Notes: generated by a model from the letters alone, not told the origin. Shown: positions 10,612 through 22,814, counted from the first letter of the stretch. The stretch is DNA of 64,000 nt from Athripsodes cinereus (GCA_947579605.1 OX388307.1:31411237-31475236); one strand, 5' to 3'. Made by a program: numbers and translations.

Positions 10612-12134
10612 TGACAAGGCCTTCTTTGCTGGAAAGGAGGTAAAGAGTAACCAGCAAACAGCAACAATAAAAAAAATATATACATATTTAAAACAAAAAG
10701 TTTTGGTTGAGAAGCTTGGCATATTACTATGATGTGAGGCGAATGATGAAAACACAAATTTTATTAATACATTTATTAGGAAACAGAAGACATGTAAAAA
10801 TTATCAATAATAAAAAATATAAAAATCAATCAATTTCCTAATCTAAAATCTACACCTCTAGTCCTATAAAAACACCCCTTTTTCAAATAGATTGTTTTTC
10901 TAAAAACACATAATAAATAGTCCGTAGACGTATTTTAATTCACCATTCATTAATTGTCTATATCACCAAAAAAAAATAAAACAAGCACACGAGACTCACT
11001 CACGCAGACTGCTCCCTGAAGATCGTTCTGCCTGGGGCACTCAGGCAGACGCAATCCATCCCTCGAGGACATCCTGGCATGTAGCCTTCAGGATGAATTG
11101 TTCCGAGGCCGGCAGCTGCCGCCCCAAAGGAGGTCTGCACCATGCGTCCAAGGCCGGTGGCGGGACAGCACGGCGTCCAGTCTCCGCTCGCTGCTAGCAG
11201 CAGCGAGCCAGCACGACGATCTCCCCGGACGTCTGGTGGAGTCGTCGACCTGCTTCTACGGATGCCTGACGGGAAGTGGTTGTGGAACCCGGCGTCCTGG
11301 GCGGGAAACCGCGGGGTCCCATCTTGCTGGCTCCGCCACACAAGGGCGGGAGCAACGCTCTCCACGGAGGCCTGGCGGGTAGTGTCCTAGCCTGTATCCG
11401 ATCTATCGCATCCTCGCGTCCTAGTATCGGTGGTGACACATGTGTTGCAAGGCCTTTGTTGTTTCATTCAAACAATATCCTTCACCCGGGCCATACCACT
11501 TACTAGCTAGTATGCCCGGGGACTTTACTCGGTGACGCTTGGCAACTATTCCGCGCGATCACACATAGGTATCATTATATTGTTTTTAAATTCGTGTCCA
11601 TTTCACCACACTGTTAATATTTTATATTTCTCCCCATTATAAGTACAACTCAAAGAAAAACAAACTATCCTAAAAACAACCTATGTAGCTAAGTTACCTA
11701 TCTAGAACTTACATACTAGTTACAATTTCATGATGGTGTATGTCTGTAGGTATATACACTCGTGTAGGCAGTATTTCATATCTCACTCGATATTCTACCT
11801 ACCCACAAGAGCGTTCACATCGAAGTTATAATGAACATACCAACAGACACACACCCTAAATACAATCTATTATTATGTGTGGATAGCGACTGTCCATGAG
11901 ATAATACTAAAACACTTGGACTACGTGGAATATTCCATTCTTAACACATGTTGTCCGGTTTGGGTCTGAAAGCGGATCGGCAGATACCTGCTATCCCCGA
12001 AGACATCGCAAAGATGCGCGATTTTTGAATTCTTAATTATTATTATTACTTAAAAATATGACAATCTTACAATTTATATTTAAAAAATATTCAGGATAAT
12101 TTTTTTATCAGGAGCTAAATTTCCACCCGTAACA
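10612..12134 (-). repeat. LTR, middle copy (1523 bp)
   Basis: Corresponds to 14261-15783 at a constant offset of 3649 with no indel, and the stretches compared show no difference. Holds a GC-rich core (about 11000-11430) unlike the rest of the window. A hairpin with CCCGGG arms lies at about 11486-11521. Overlapping frames of 76-121 codons on both strands in the core have no ATG or recognisable domain that would support a gene. Confidence 0.85.
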
Positions 12135-12166
12135 ATCGTCCCTCCTTTTTGATAAAAAAATTATCC
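12094..12166. promoter_or_regulatory. Inverted repeat straddling LTR end and polypurine tract
   Basis: GGATAATTTTTTTATC (12094-12109) and its exact complement (12151-12166) form a 16-bp stem. The 41-nt loop contains the LTR terminus (12134) and the polypurine tract (sense AAAAAGGAGGGACGAT, complement of 12135-12150). The tract is where plus-strand DNA synthesis would be primed. Confidence 0.6.
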
Positions 12167-14260
12167 ATAAGAAACTATTATTATCCCTCGCCATCCACAC
12201 ATAAAAAACAACACAATTACTTACAATTAACCACCGATTCAAAAATACCCTCATCTGGGTACATCACAGGTACGGTAGGTACTCACACAACTACAAATTT
12301 AAATACATTTACAAATTTATATAATTACCCATTTCTTTCTCAAATTCACCCATTATCTCAATTTCAATATAGACAAGCAATTGCGCAATCAACAACGAAA
12401 CATTAACTGATAGGTATGTAGTTACACAGGGTCTTCTCATTCACAATACAGACACCTCATGGCGTTCTTCAGGCAGTATTGGCACACTTCATAATCTCCC
12501 TCTCTTACCTCTTCGATCAGCCATCTCGCATGATCCGATCTATCTTTTCTCTTAACATCTACACATAATCATATTTCACAGGGCCTTTTTACTAATTCTC
12601 CCCTCGTTACCTCTCCCTTTCTACACAGTGCCTCAACAACATACCTCTCGCTCACACCATCTTTCTCTTTCACGCTTCTCCGCCGTATTGCAAACACACC
12701 CTTTCATGTATCACCATACATACCTGCTCAACTCCCACGCAACAGACTGTCTTCCCGCGTTTTTCCTTACAAAAAAAAAAACGCGCACTTTTACACTCCA
12801 CGTGCTTCTATTTTCCCGCGCACTCAATATCGCGCCCTTTTTTTTTCCATACATTTTCAAAACAAAAAACGTAACTATCCACATAGACATATTATAATAG
12901 GTACTCCATCTATTTATACACCAGACATTAATTACTAGAAATGATTTTTTCCACATAATTAAAACGACAAATTAAACTCATATCTTCCCGCACACTTTCA
13001 ACAGTTATGATTACAAGATATACAAATTATTTTCGAGTACCTACCTACCTCAATACCTATCAAATTAAAATATTATTAAATACAATCCCAAGCTGAGCGC
13101 CAGGTTATTTTTAAGCGAAACAACCAAACTTATCAAAATATAAAACCTACAATATCCATAACAATATACACCCACATACAAATTGATTATACGATAACTT
13201 CCCCTGTACATACTATAGATACGTAGCTTTTTTAAACTAATTCCATAAGTCATCATTATATATCAATTAACCTACTCATTGATTACCAAAACAATTTCTA
13301 CTTTCCCTCTTCTCAATAATTTTTACAATCTATTTAAAACATATAACCAAGGTGGTGACTTCTATTATCTCATACCATCCTAAGTAGGTATTCCTTTCCT
13401 GGGACTGACTAAACACCCTTATTTAGCCCGACATGGTTTCTCTAACCAAATACCACTTGTCCCATACTGAATAACCTAACTTTTAATTACTCTACAGTGT
13501 ACGCGATCCTGGGGACCTGATTAATCTCCACTTGATTAATCCGCCGATCGATAATTACTACCGATCAACACTTGGTTCCCTCATTCGGATCTCCGACAAC
13601 TGTCCATCATTGCCAGCTACCACAATACTGTATACAACAGTTTCTATCAAAACCCCATAGCATTTAATATCACAATTTTATTTACAATAATATTATATAC
13701 ATATGTACATATCTACGCTAATTGAATTGACCTACCTAAAATTAAAAAAAAATCTGTTATACCTAGAACTTATCTAAGGCGCCTTATTTCTATACAACCT
13801 ATAACTATTTAAAACAAAAAATCTATACCTAATATTCACAAACTTAAACAAAATTACACACATAAAAAAATAACCTAGTCTATTTACACCACATCTGTAG
13901 TAATTTTTCGATTTCCCGCCTTTTACGGGACACACAAAAATATACTAAAAAAAAGTGGGGGCAATATTCATCCGCCGTAAACCCCACGGCTTTGTTCTAC
14001 ATACACTAAACTAATTTTCCCATGGCACAAAAAACATACTGATTATGTTACCAACCATTTCAAAACAATCTTACATCATCGCCAAACAACAAGCAATATG
14101 CCAACCAACAAAAAATATTCAATAAATTTACGATAAAACTCTATCTCCTTTCCAACACCTCGTCTCTCAGGGATATAAACCGTGGGTCCGTTTAAGTGAT
14201 TATACACCCTTTGGAGGGTGTATTTTTTCACTTAGTGCCCCATTTGTTGGGAGCCAAAAT
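12135..14260 (-). mobile_element. Internal region of the LTR element, non-coding
   Basis: Contains no frame resembling gag, protease, RT or integrase. Beside the 14261 LTR, the sense strand reads TGGCTCCCAACAAATGGGGC five nt from the LTR end. This is a primer-binding-like site one mismatch from the lysine-type TGGCGCCCAAC. A short palindrome with TACACCCT arms lies about 40 nt further in (14201-14224). Segments 12983-13234 and 13760-14260 are repeated at 9859-10110 and 10111-10611. Confidence 0.7.
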
Positions 14261-15783
14261 TGACAAGGCCTTCTTTGCTGGAAAGGAGGTAAAGAGTAAC
14301 CAGCAAACAGCAACAATAAAAAAAATATATACATATTTAAAACAAAAAGTTTTGGTTGAGAAGCTTGGCATATTACTATGATGTGAGGCGAATGATGAAA
14401 ACACAAATTTTATTAATACATTTATTAGGAAACAGAAGACATGTAAAAATTATCAATAATAAAAAATATAAAAATCAATCAATTTCCTAATCTAAAATCT
14501 ACACCTCTAGTCCTATAAAAACACCCCTTTTTCAAATAGATTGTTTTTCTAAAAACACATAATAAATAGTCCGTAGACGTATTTTAATTCACCATTCATT
14601 AATTGTCTATATCACCAAAAAAAAATAAAACAAGCACACGAGACTCACTCACGCAGACTGCTCCCTGAAGATCGTTCTGCCTGGGGCACTCAGGCAGACG
14701 CAATCCATCCCTCGAGGACATCCTGGCATGTAGCCTTCAGGATGAATTGTTCCGAGGCCGGCAGCTGCCGCCCCAAAGGAGGTCTGCACCATGCGTCCAA
14801 GGCCGGTGGCGGGACAGCACGGCGTCCAGTCTCCGCTCGCTGCTAGCAGCAGCGAGCCAGCACGACGATCTCCCCGGACGTCTGGTGGAGTCGTCGACCT
14901 GCTTCTACGGATGCCTGACGGGAAGTGGTTGTGGAACCCGGCGTCCTGGGCGGGAAACCGCGGGGTCCCATCTTGCTGGCTCCGCCACACAAGGGCGGGA
15001 GCAACGCTCTCCACGGAGGCCTGGCGGGTAGTGTCCTAGCCTGTATCCGATCTATCGCATCCTCGCGTCCTAGTATCGGTGGTGACACATGTGTTGCAAG
15101 GCCTTTGTTGTTTCATTCAAACAATATCCTTCACCCGGGCCATACCACTTACTAGCTAGTATGCCCGGGGACTTTACTCGGTGACGCTTGGCAACTATTC
15201 CGCGCGATCACACATAGGTATCATTATATTGTTTTTAAATTCGTGTCCATTTCACCACACTGTTAATATTTTATATTTCTCCCCATTATAAGTACAACTC
15301 AAAGAAAAACAAACTATCCTAAAAACAACCTATGTAGCTAAGTTACCTATCTAGAACTTACATACTAGTTACAATTTCATGATGGTGTATGTCTGTAGGT
15401 ATATACACTCGTGTAGGCAGTATTTCATATCTCACTCGATATTCTACCTACCCACAAGAGCGTTCACATCGAAGTTATAATGAACATACCAACAGACACA
15501 CACCCTAAATACAATCTATTATTATGTGTGGATAGCGACTGTCCATGAGATAATACTAAAACACTTGGACTACGTGGAATATTCCATTCTTAACACATGT
15601 TGTCCGGTTTGGGTCTGAAAGCGGATCGGCAGATACCTGCTATCCCCGAAGACATCGCAAAGATGCGCGATTTTTGAATTCTTAATTATTATTATTACTT
15701 AAAAATATGACAATCTTACAATTTATATTTAAAAAATATTCAGGATAATTTTTTTATCAGGAGCTAAATTTCCACCCGTAACA
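14261..15783 (-). repeat. LTR, right copy (1523 bp)
   Basis: Sense 5' LTR of the array; it ends on the plus strand in AACA followed by the AGGT target duplication. Matches 10612-12134 with no difference seen. The matching pair implies recent insertion or recent homogenisation. Confidence 0.85.
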
Positions 15784-15895
15784 AGGTTCTTCGGGGAATG
15801 CTGCGAATTGTCGCCGAAAGATATAAGATTTTTGTTTGATGATTGACGTTCGCATCCAGCTATCTGTACGCCGCCATTAACGAAAGTCCACCAAC
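15784..15895. mobile_element. Right piece of the split fold-back MITE
   Basis: After AGGT the sequence GAATTGTCGCCGAAAGATAT and GATTGACGTTCGCATCCAGC continue the arm interrupted at 9806. The same arm is at 28570-28685. Confidence 0.65.
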
Positions 15896-15939
15896 CACAC
15901 AGATAGCTCAGAAATTGAGGGACTTATCTTCAACTCGAC

Positions 15940-16345
15940 AATGAGGCATATCATTCAACCTGTATGTCTTAACTTTTAATAACACGGAGGGGATGTTCTC
16001 TATGTTTATTACTTGTAGATGGTCTGCTGGTTACCCCACCTGTGAAATATGTTGCATAGGTATAGTAGTAGCAAATAATTGATTTCATTAAATTGTATTT
16101 CAGATAACGGAAGTATTGTGGATTGATAATACCAACCTATAGGAAATTACTAAATATTATAATATGTATATATTATACGGGTATCAAGCTTTTGTGTTAC
16201 GATCAATGTGAATAAATTAAGTGAGGTTATCAGCCGATGCAATATAATAGAAGCATTTCGTAGTCCTCAATATATTAAGCATTCAGGACGTGTGGTTATA
16301 TATCTTTGCTGGCTACCCCACTTGTGGGATAAGCCATGATAGTAA
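15940..16345 (+). repeat. CACTTGTGGG repeat, two adjacent fragments
   Basis: 15940-16065 carries CAATGAGGCATATC and GGTCTGCTGGTTACCCC. 16265-16345 carries CTTTGCTGGCTACCCCACTT and GTGGGATAAGCCATGATAG, the family's terminal motif. Confidence 0.5.
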
Positions 16346-16348
16346 GTA

Positions 16349-16900
16349 TATATGAGATAAAATGCAGAATAGAAACGGCACGAACAGCATTTATTAAAAC
16401 GAAAAACCTTGTTTGTGACCACAATATAAACCTAAAGCTGAGACAAAGAATGGTCAAATGTTATGTATGGTCGGTCTTACTTTCTAGTGTGGAGGCGTGG
16501 ACTCTAAAAGTTAATATAATTAACCGCTTTGAAGCGTTTGAAATGTGGATTCACCGTAGAATACTAAGAATATCCTGGACCGTATGATAACAAACATTTA
16601 TGTTTTACGTAGAGCCAGTGCAAATAGAGAACTGTTCACCACTGTTAAGCTCCGTAAAATATCATATTTTGGCCATGTAATGAGAGGTATCATTATACAC
16701 CATACTTCAGCCCGCCATGAAGGGGAAGATCAAGGGCTGCAGAGAGGTCGGAAGAGGACAGCTCCTCTGGCTTCTAAACATTCTAGAGTGGACCGGTATT
16801 AGAACCGTGGGGGAGCTGTTTCGCGACGCCCAAGACAGGGAAGCTTTCTCTCAAATGGTCGTCAACGTCGAGGGGATCCGGTAAGACACGTGAAGAAGAA
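16349..16900 (+). pseudogene. LINE reverse-transcriptase 3' fragment, frame-broken (LINE-T)
   Basis: Encodes a typical LINE C-terminal module: EIKCRIETARTAF, RMVKCYVWSVLL, FEAFEMWIHRRILRISW, then in a second frame LRRASANRELFTTVKLRK and YFGHVMRG. The two parts are shifted near 16584, and stops follow. It ends in GTGAAGAAGAAG. A relative lies in the GMC gene intron at 40742-41055. Dead, 5'-truncated copy. Confidence 0.75.
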
Positions 16901-17671
16901 GTAAATATTTATATTGAAATATATCTCTCCATACAATTTCCATCCGGGGCACTGCCGAATAGTATGACGTTGTCTTTTCTAAGCTTTATGTTATGGTACT
17001 GTTTTATGTGTTAAATTTACATAAAAAATAATGTTTGTTTCAATATCTTCCATATATCTTGATATTGACATTAACATGTTATTAACATTACGGAGATATC
17101 AATATTCCGACGCATACATTTATGTTAATATAAGCAGTATTGTGAACTCCACGATTGTATGAACGTACTACAAAGGGTCTATAGTTGGTATCCTGCATCG
17201 ATTATAAATTCATCCATTATTTATAATTATCGAAGTGGAATACAGAGAACATGTTTCATTTGTGTAAGTTATATTTTAGACGGAGTTTGTTATATTATAG
17301 TAAGAAAACAGTGCTCACAGATTTTTTTACGAACCGTTTTATGGATTTCAACAAAAACTGTTGCCAACAAGTTCCCATTACTTTATAAATTGTGAATCAT
17401 ATTTTATGTCTGCTGCAAAAATAATAATAAAGTTTCCTAAAAAAATATAAGTGACGAATAGTTTTTGTATGACAAGTTTGCCACTATGTTTAAGTTTCAA
17501 ATTGTAAAGTTGAATAGGATCGAGACCGGTTTCGATAGGATGTGTCATATACGATTTGATTGAAAACAATCTAAAAAGTTTCAATCTGATCACTTATCAC
17601 ACTAAATTGTCGAAACCGGTGGCGGATCATTATAAGCTTTATAAGGATACATAGTGGCAAACTCGTTATTA
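16901..17671. other. AT-rich intergenic DNA
   Basis: No gene seen. The motif GAAACCGGT (around 17530 and 17605, and again at 18435 and 28748) is embedded in similar contexts and probably marks an old dispersed repeat. Confidence 0.35.
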
Positions 17672-18354
17672 TGGCCAATTCTGAATCATAAAATAGTTTA
17701 GTTGCACTAACTAAGTCAACTAAGTGTGAGAAGATAGTCGAGTCATGATAATTAGTTCTAATTCGTATTCACAGTTTTCCGTACTAATTTAGTTCATTTT
17801 GACACCTTAGTACAACTATAAATTTCGAGAATCTATGGATTTCGTATTCAGAATGAAATTTTAGTTGACAGCCGACGACTAAAATAAGTTGGATTTGGCA
17901 CAATTTTATTCGCGACTTTTAATGTGCGAATATTATTAGTTGCTGTCATTTTACCGCAGAATATTGCTATATTTTGGAAGTGTTAAGTTGTTTTTTCAAT
18001 TAAAAGTAAAAATTTATATTTCAAGGGCAACTCTTAGCACATATAAACTGTAAAATTACACCACCACCAACGCAAATACGAACGCCAAAATATATCGGCA
18101 AATCTGACATTTCACAATTTTCACGCGCGACAACTATTAAATTGTTGCCAGAAGTGTAAATCGGAACGTGAAAAACATTTTGTATTGCGGCATCACTGAC
18201 TAATATTAGTTTGTCCCATAGATTTTACCGTTTGCACTTGGTGGTTCTCGAGTTTATAGTTTTTTATAGTTCATAACTAATGCTGAATACTACATAATAA
18301 CTAATATTAATTAACTTTTTAGTTAGTTAGTTCATTAAGATTCAGAATTGGCCC
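17672..18354. mobile_element. Non-autonomous DNA transposon with 15-bp TIRs
   Basis: Starts GGCCAATTCTGAATC and ends with its exact complement GATTCAGAATTGGCC, 683 bp apart. Flanks share TATTAT but not a clean target duplication. Sub-terminal inverted blocks rich in TTAGT/ACTAA add to the fold-back character. No transposase frame; superfamily not assigned. Confidence 0.6.
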
Positions 18355-19367
18355 TATTATCACAATTTGAATTCCAATAAAATAATATGAGCAGTTTGAA
18401 AAGTTTTCAATTTAATCGTTAATAACTCAGTGTCGAAACCGGTCTTGGGCCTATCAAACATAAGAAGTGATTATTAAACACAGTAGAAAACTTGTCATAT
18501 AATCATGTTTCGTAATTATCATACTTAAATTACAACAAAAATTTAGAATATTAAAGAATATACTATTTTTTTATCTTATCTATTTACTTCAAAACATAAA
18601 AAATACCCAGTCTGCTTATTTCCGTATATCAAATTCAAAGACGACGGCTTTATTGTTGTCTAATGATAAACCACGATTAGATTAGTCGTTCTTGTTGTAC
18701 CTATTACGAACATTATGCATATAATATAAGTAAACTTATAAGTGGGAGGGAGATGTAAAATAACATTCACTTCATAATATTATACACATTATCACTAATA
18801 CAATTAAACCTGATTCTCTAATATCCGTATTGATTGCATGCATCTAAAATGTATGTAAGTATAATATACAAATGTTATAACTGTTACGACTCGGTTTCAG
18901 TAGGTTATTTGGGAAATTATTTATAGCATGGTGACTAGCTTTCAGTGAATGCAGAATTGTATCAAACAAGGTTAGCACAATATTAATGTTCAAAAATTTT
19001 TATTCTACAAAAAAAATACCACCTATCTATGTCAAACTAATTCAAATAATGATATGTTTGGTCAGTCCTGTTGTAAAGTGGCGAGACTAAGACACTCAAT
19101 ATGAACTCATTAGAGGCATTTGAGATGCAGACTCATCGAATTATGCTTCGAATACCGTGATTTTATACCCTGTAAAGATATTTTGCCTCAATAAATGGAA
19201 TAGGTAGCCGATTCACGTTCCTCTACCTCTTAATTCAAACCCCAGATGTTATCAAATGACTTATGGCCCATATACCTTTTTGGGATATGCAGAGATGAGA
19301 AAATTCCTTTCATTTTTTTTATAAGTTACAATAATCTTTTCTTACAAATATTACTGTCAAAAAGTTT
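18355..19367. other. AT-rich intergenic DNA
   Basis: No gene, RNA or clear repeat boundary seen apart from a GAAACCGGT-containing remnant near 18410-18530. Confidence 0.35.
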
Positions 19368-19605
19368 CACTGTGAATCCTTTTACGAGTTACAAAAGTAA
19401 CACAAATATCCTGTGAATCTTTTACGAGTTACAAAAGTAACACAAATATCACTGTGAATCTTTTACGAGTTACAAAAGTAACACAAATATCCTGTGGATC
19501 TTTTACGAGTTACAAAAGTAACACAAATATCACTGTGAATATTTTACGAGTTACAAAAGTAACACAATTATCACTGTGAATCTTTTAACGAGTTACCAAA
19601 ATGAC
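19368..19605. repeat. 40-41 bp minisatellite, about six copies
   Basis: Unit TTTTACGAGTTACAAAAGTA followed by ACACAAATATC and TGTGAATC recurs six times, with alternating CCTGTG and CACTGTG variants. The last unit is degenerate. Confidence 0.85.
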
Positions 19606-20479
19606 TTGAATCATTGCCTCTTTTCTTACCCAGTTATTAGTACATTATTAGTACATTATTATGGTCTTGGCAGTATTTCTATCAAGTTTATATAGAAACA
19701 ATAGCCCTGTAATCATCAAATTTTCAATTTAGCGAGCAGCCCTATTTATTGTGAGTTCCTAAATAGGTATCGGTTGTAACTCATATTAGCGGAACCTATT
19801 ACCAATTATACTTCGCATATTTGAATGACGAAGCAAAACCACACTATGCAACGAAACGTCATCTTTTTAGATTTTTTTTCAGCACATATTACTTTTGCTT
19901 CTCACATGTTTCGTAACATGTAATTACTGTCAAAAATAATAATGGGCTATCGCTCATAATTTGTACTAATTTTCTGTAGCATCTTAACTACTCATGTCTC
20001 TGCTCATTTTTTTTATTTACTTACTATTATTATTTTGTTCAAAATATTGATTTGTTACCTAGAAGTAAAATAAATGCTTTTATTGTTTATTTTATTTTAT
20101 GAATGTATTTGCTTCTCTCGGCTAGAGGGACATCGAACAAGTGTAGTCAAAAGATTCCACACGTGGATGTTATGATGGTTTGGTGAGTTTTGGCCGGTCA
20201 AGCCCTCAGGCTGCCCACAATGGCGACTCCGGTGTGGACGAGATTTGTTTAGTGTAGAATTCGAATAAATAGAAGTCCTCAGACTTCTGCGCTATCCAGG
20301 TGGTCAGTGGGTCTTCTTCAATGCTACTACGTGGTTAGGTGATAATCTCGCCACTTCATAATTTTTTTTAATGTAAATTTTATATTAAAATTTAATGTAA
20401 TTTTTGAATGCTATGTTGATTCTATTAAGTAAATGGGAATGTGTAAAAAGAATAATATAAATTAATTGTAATTGTTAAT
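19606..20479. other. Intergenic DNA, no gene seen
   Basis: 20100-20345 is less A/T-rich (CTCGGCTAGAGGGACATCG, GCCCTCAGGCTGCCCACAAT) and may be a retroelement 3' region, but I cannot place it in a family. Confidence 0.3.
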
Positions 20480-20635
20480 TAAGAATCTCGGTCTCGTTAA
20501 CATGAGGTGTGTGGTTCGATCCCAGGTGCCGGCAAACTCCCCTTTCACGACACAAGCTTTAAGCTTACTGTGAAAGGTGTATAAGGTTGTATTTGGGTTT
20601 AAAACAAGACCCAGATATATATTTATTTTTTTAAT
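20480..20635 (+). mobile_element. tRNA-derived SINE (SINE-2)
   Basis: Contains a B-box-like GGTTCGATCCC (20513-20523) and the family body GCCGGCAAACTCCCCTTTCA and CTTACTGTGAAAGGTGTATA, ending in GTTGTATTTGGGTTT. The A-box end is truncated compared with the copy at 23150-23298. Other copies: 50172-50352, 51747-51858 (minus) and fragments at 5073 and 23768. Confidence 0.75.
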
Positions 20636-21297
20636 AACATAAAAAATAATTATCATTATTTTATAATTATATTAATTATATGTTCATCACAAAATACATA
20701 TTCCTAAAGTATTTTCATAACAGGTGAATAATATGCTATCAAAAAGATTAAAGCGAAAAGACTAAAACATGGAATATTTTTTGACAAAATTTCACATAGT
20801 GTATTTTCGATCTGACGCACAGACATAATCATATATGTATCTAAATACTTGATATGATAGCAGCATTCTCTCTGCGAGCACATTATATACATATTCAGTA
20901 TATCACATTAAGCTACTTTAGTATTATACTGTATTTCATATTATGTACATATTTAATGACAGGAAAGCACGCCAAACCATTTCACCATGTATTAATAATG
21001 TTATATAACTAATATTACATTTACGATTAATGTTACCACATTATACAGACATCAAGATATTCAATGAATAAATAGATAATCATTTTGTTGAAATAACTTC
21101 TTTTCCCGGATATTTCAGAAATTGAAAGAATCCTATTTATCCGTTTGAGTTAATCACAAGTTAAGTACATTGGAACAACTGTTTCTTTCAACTGAAAATA
21201 TTACTGATAACGAGAGAGACGTATTAAGAGTTATCAGAGCCCGTAGATAAACCGTACTTAGCGATCGACTACTGGCGAACTTTTCGACAATCTACCT

Positions 21298-21430
21298 ATT
21301 TTTTTTTTTTATTTATTTATTTATTTATCTTACAACACACGGCGTGAGCCTTTTACATGTTAATCAAGCAGTTTAACAAAACAACAATTACTAGAATTAT
21401 GTAACAACAACAAGTACTATGTACATGTAC
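21298..21430 (-). mobile_element. Antisense retroelement 3' end with poly(T)/(TTTA)n
   Basis: A T run followed by ATTTATTTATTTATTTATC and CACACGGCGTGAGCC has the form of the reverse complement of a poly(A)-tailed LINE or SINE. Parent family unknown. Confidence 0.4.
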
Positions 21431-21516
21431 TGTGTAATAATGCGTTATTGTTGCAGTTATTGTCGAAAATTCGTTTGTAGTCGATCGCCAAGTGCGTGTT
21501 TGTCTAGGGGCTCAGA

Positions 21517-21716
21517 GGCCTGAGTCAATAACACACTTTCAAGTCACGTTTCCGCTCCGTTAACGTTCGAGTATAGACGAAGTTGCAAGCAAGTGTCAAT
21601 TTCGTTGCTAAGATATACAATAGTTACGAAAATTAACACTTTGGCGCAACATCGTCTGCACCCGAACGCTAACGGAACGAAAACGTAACGCGAAAGTGTG
21701 TTATTGACTCAGGCCT
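21517..21716. mobile_element. Fold-back MITE, family FB-A
   Basis: Left arm GGCCTGAGTCAATAACACAC pairs with right arm GTGTGTTATTGACTCAGGCC. Inner parts (GTTCGAGTATAGACGA against TCGTCTGCACCCGAAC) pair imperfectly. Same layout and partly the same sequence (GTTACGTTTTCG) as the element at 3561-3752. Confidence 0.75.
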
Positions 21717-21841
21717 CAGGTCATTATCAATCTGTTTTTTTATAACCATGTAACTTTTTAAACAAAAAAAACTAATTTAGCAGAAAAAACACTTCAATTC
21801 GATTTTTTATAGGATATTATACTGAGTTAAAATTCATTGGA

Positions 21842-22070
21842 TTAGTCTGCAACAAGTTTGAATTTTCTTGTCCATCCCTCCCAATTTTTAGCTAGTCTCT
21901 TTAATTTTACAAATGTACCAAAGTTCTTGTACTTCTTCAGTTGGTCCATATAAGTATCTCTTGGTCGGCCTCTACCATTTCCACCTTCGGTTTTGCCCTC
22001 CGCGATGGAGATGAGCAGGCCTGGGTGCCTTATGTGGCCAATCCAGTTAGCTTGTATTGTATTGCTACAC
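21842..22070 (-). pseudogene. LINE C-terminal fragment (LINE-U)
   Basis: Minus-strand frame carries the LINE C-terminal pattern IQANWIGHI, GGNGRGRPRDTYMDQL and LKRLAKNWEGWTRK. The family recurs at 22815-22955 and 51875-52070. A short truncated copy with no full protein. Confidence 0.65.
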
Positions 22071-22814
22071 AATTATTAATTATTAGAATCCGTAATCGGA
22101 TAAATTGAAACAAACGTTTCGTTTTTCTATAGATTTAAACAATTTAAATTTTATTACTATGATTTAAGTTACTTATGTATTATGTGCTGTTGTGTTTAAA
22201 TAAATATATAAATAAATCAATGACCTCATTAGTCGAAAAACGTCTCTCTCATGTTGTTAAATCTGCAGGAGTCTTTGACTCCTGAGATATCCGGGTGTGT
22301 GGAGGGTCCTTTCAATATGCTTAATCTGTAGTAGATCGAAATGCTTTTTTTAATTCATGCCCTTCAAGGAGAAATAAAAATGCACAATTTTTAAAATTTC
22401 TATGTTCTACGATAGTTGTGATTTTGCTTCTACACTCCTCATTTAATAATGCGCTAGCCATTGCATAACCGTATTTCCACGTAATAGAAATATAAAAATT
22501 CAGTTACCTACTTTCTCAGTAAACAACAGCTTATTTCTAAAATTTAATTTAACCAAATAAAAGTTCGTGCAACACATCACGTCACATAGCAAACACAATA
22601 AAAGTATATGAGGTTGTTTTATAATATCACGCATTGTTTTGATTGACACAAGTTGACAATTTAATATTTTCAACAATATTAATTAATAATTTAATAATAC
22701 AGCGGTTGATATTTACAATGCAATATAATATAATAAAAATTATTGTTTGTTTGTGTGACTATCTGAGTAATACGTTTAGATTTTAGGTGATGACATTAAT
22801 GAACATGTAAAGCA
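22071..22814. other. AT-rich intergenic DNA
   Basis: No gene or clear repeat seen. Confidence 0.35.

Larger units (their letters stand above)
9807..15783 (-). mobile_element. Tandem (three-LTR) non-autonomous LTR retrotransposon
   Basis: Order on the plus strand: LTR remnant (9807-9858), internal DNA (9859-10611), full LTR (10612-12134), internal DNA (12135-14260), full LTR (14261-15783), flanked by AGGT at 9803-9806 and 15784-15787. The sense strand is minus: the purine tract (complement of 12135-12150) abuts one LTR, and a TGG-initiated primer-binding-like site abuts the other. The LTRs are 1523 bp, start TGTTACGGG and end TTGTCA in the sense direction. The internal region (2126 bp) has no gag or pol frame, so movement would depend on proteins from elsewhere. 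The left internal copy lacks 525 bp (equivalent of 13235-13759) with TTA at the junction. Confidence 0.85.

Noticed and set aside
11000..11506. Protein-coding genes in the GC-rich LTR core
   Set aside because: Several overlapping frames on both strands reflect high GC and lack of A/T-rich stops; the longest starts at GTG and no domain is visible.
13235..13759. Independent insertion in the right unit of the LTR array
   Set aside because: No inverted ends or target duplication; a 525-bp deletion in the left unit with TTA microhomology explains the difference better.
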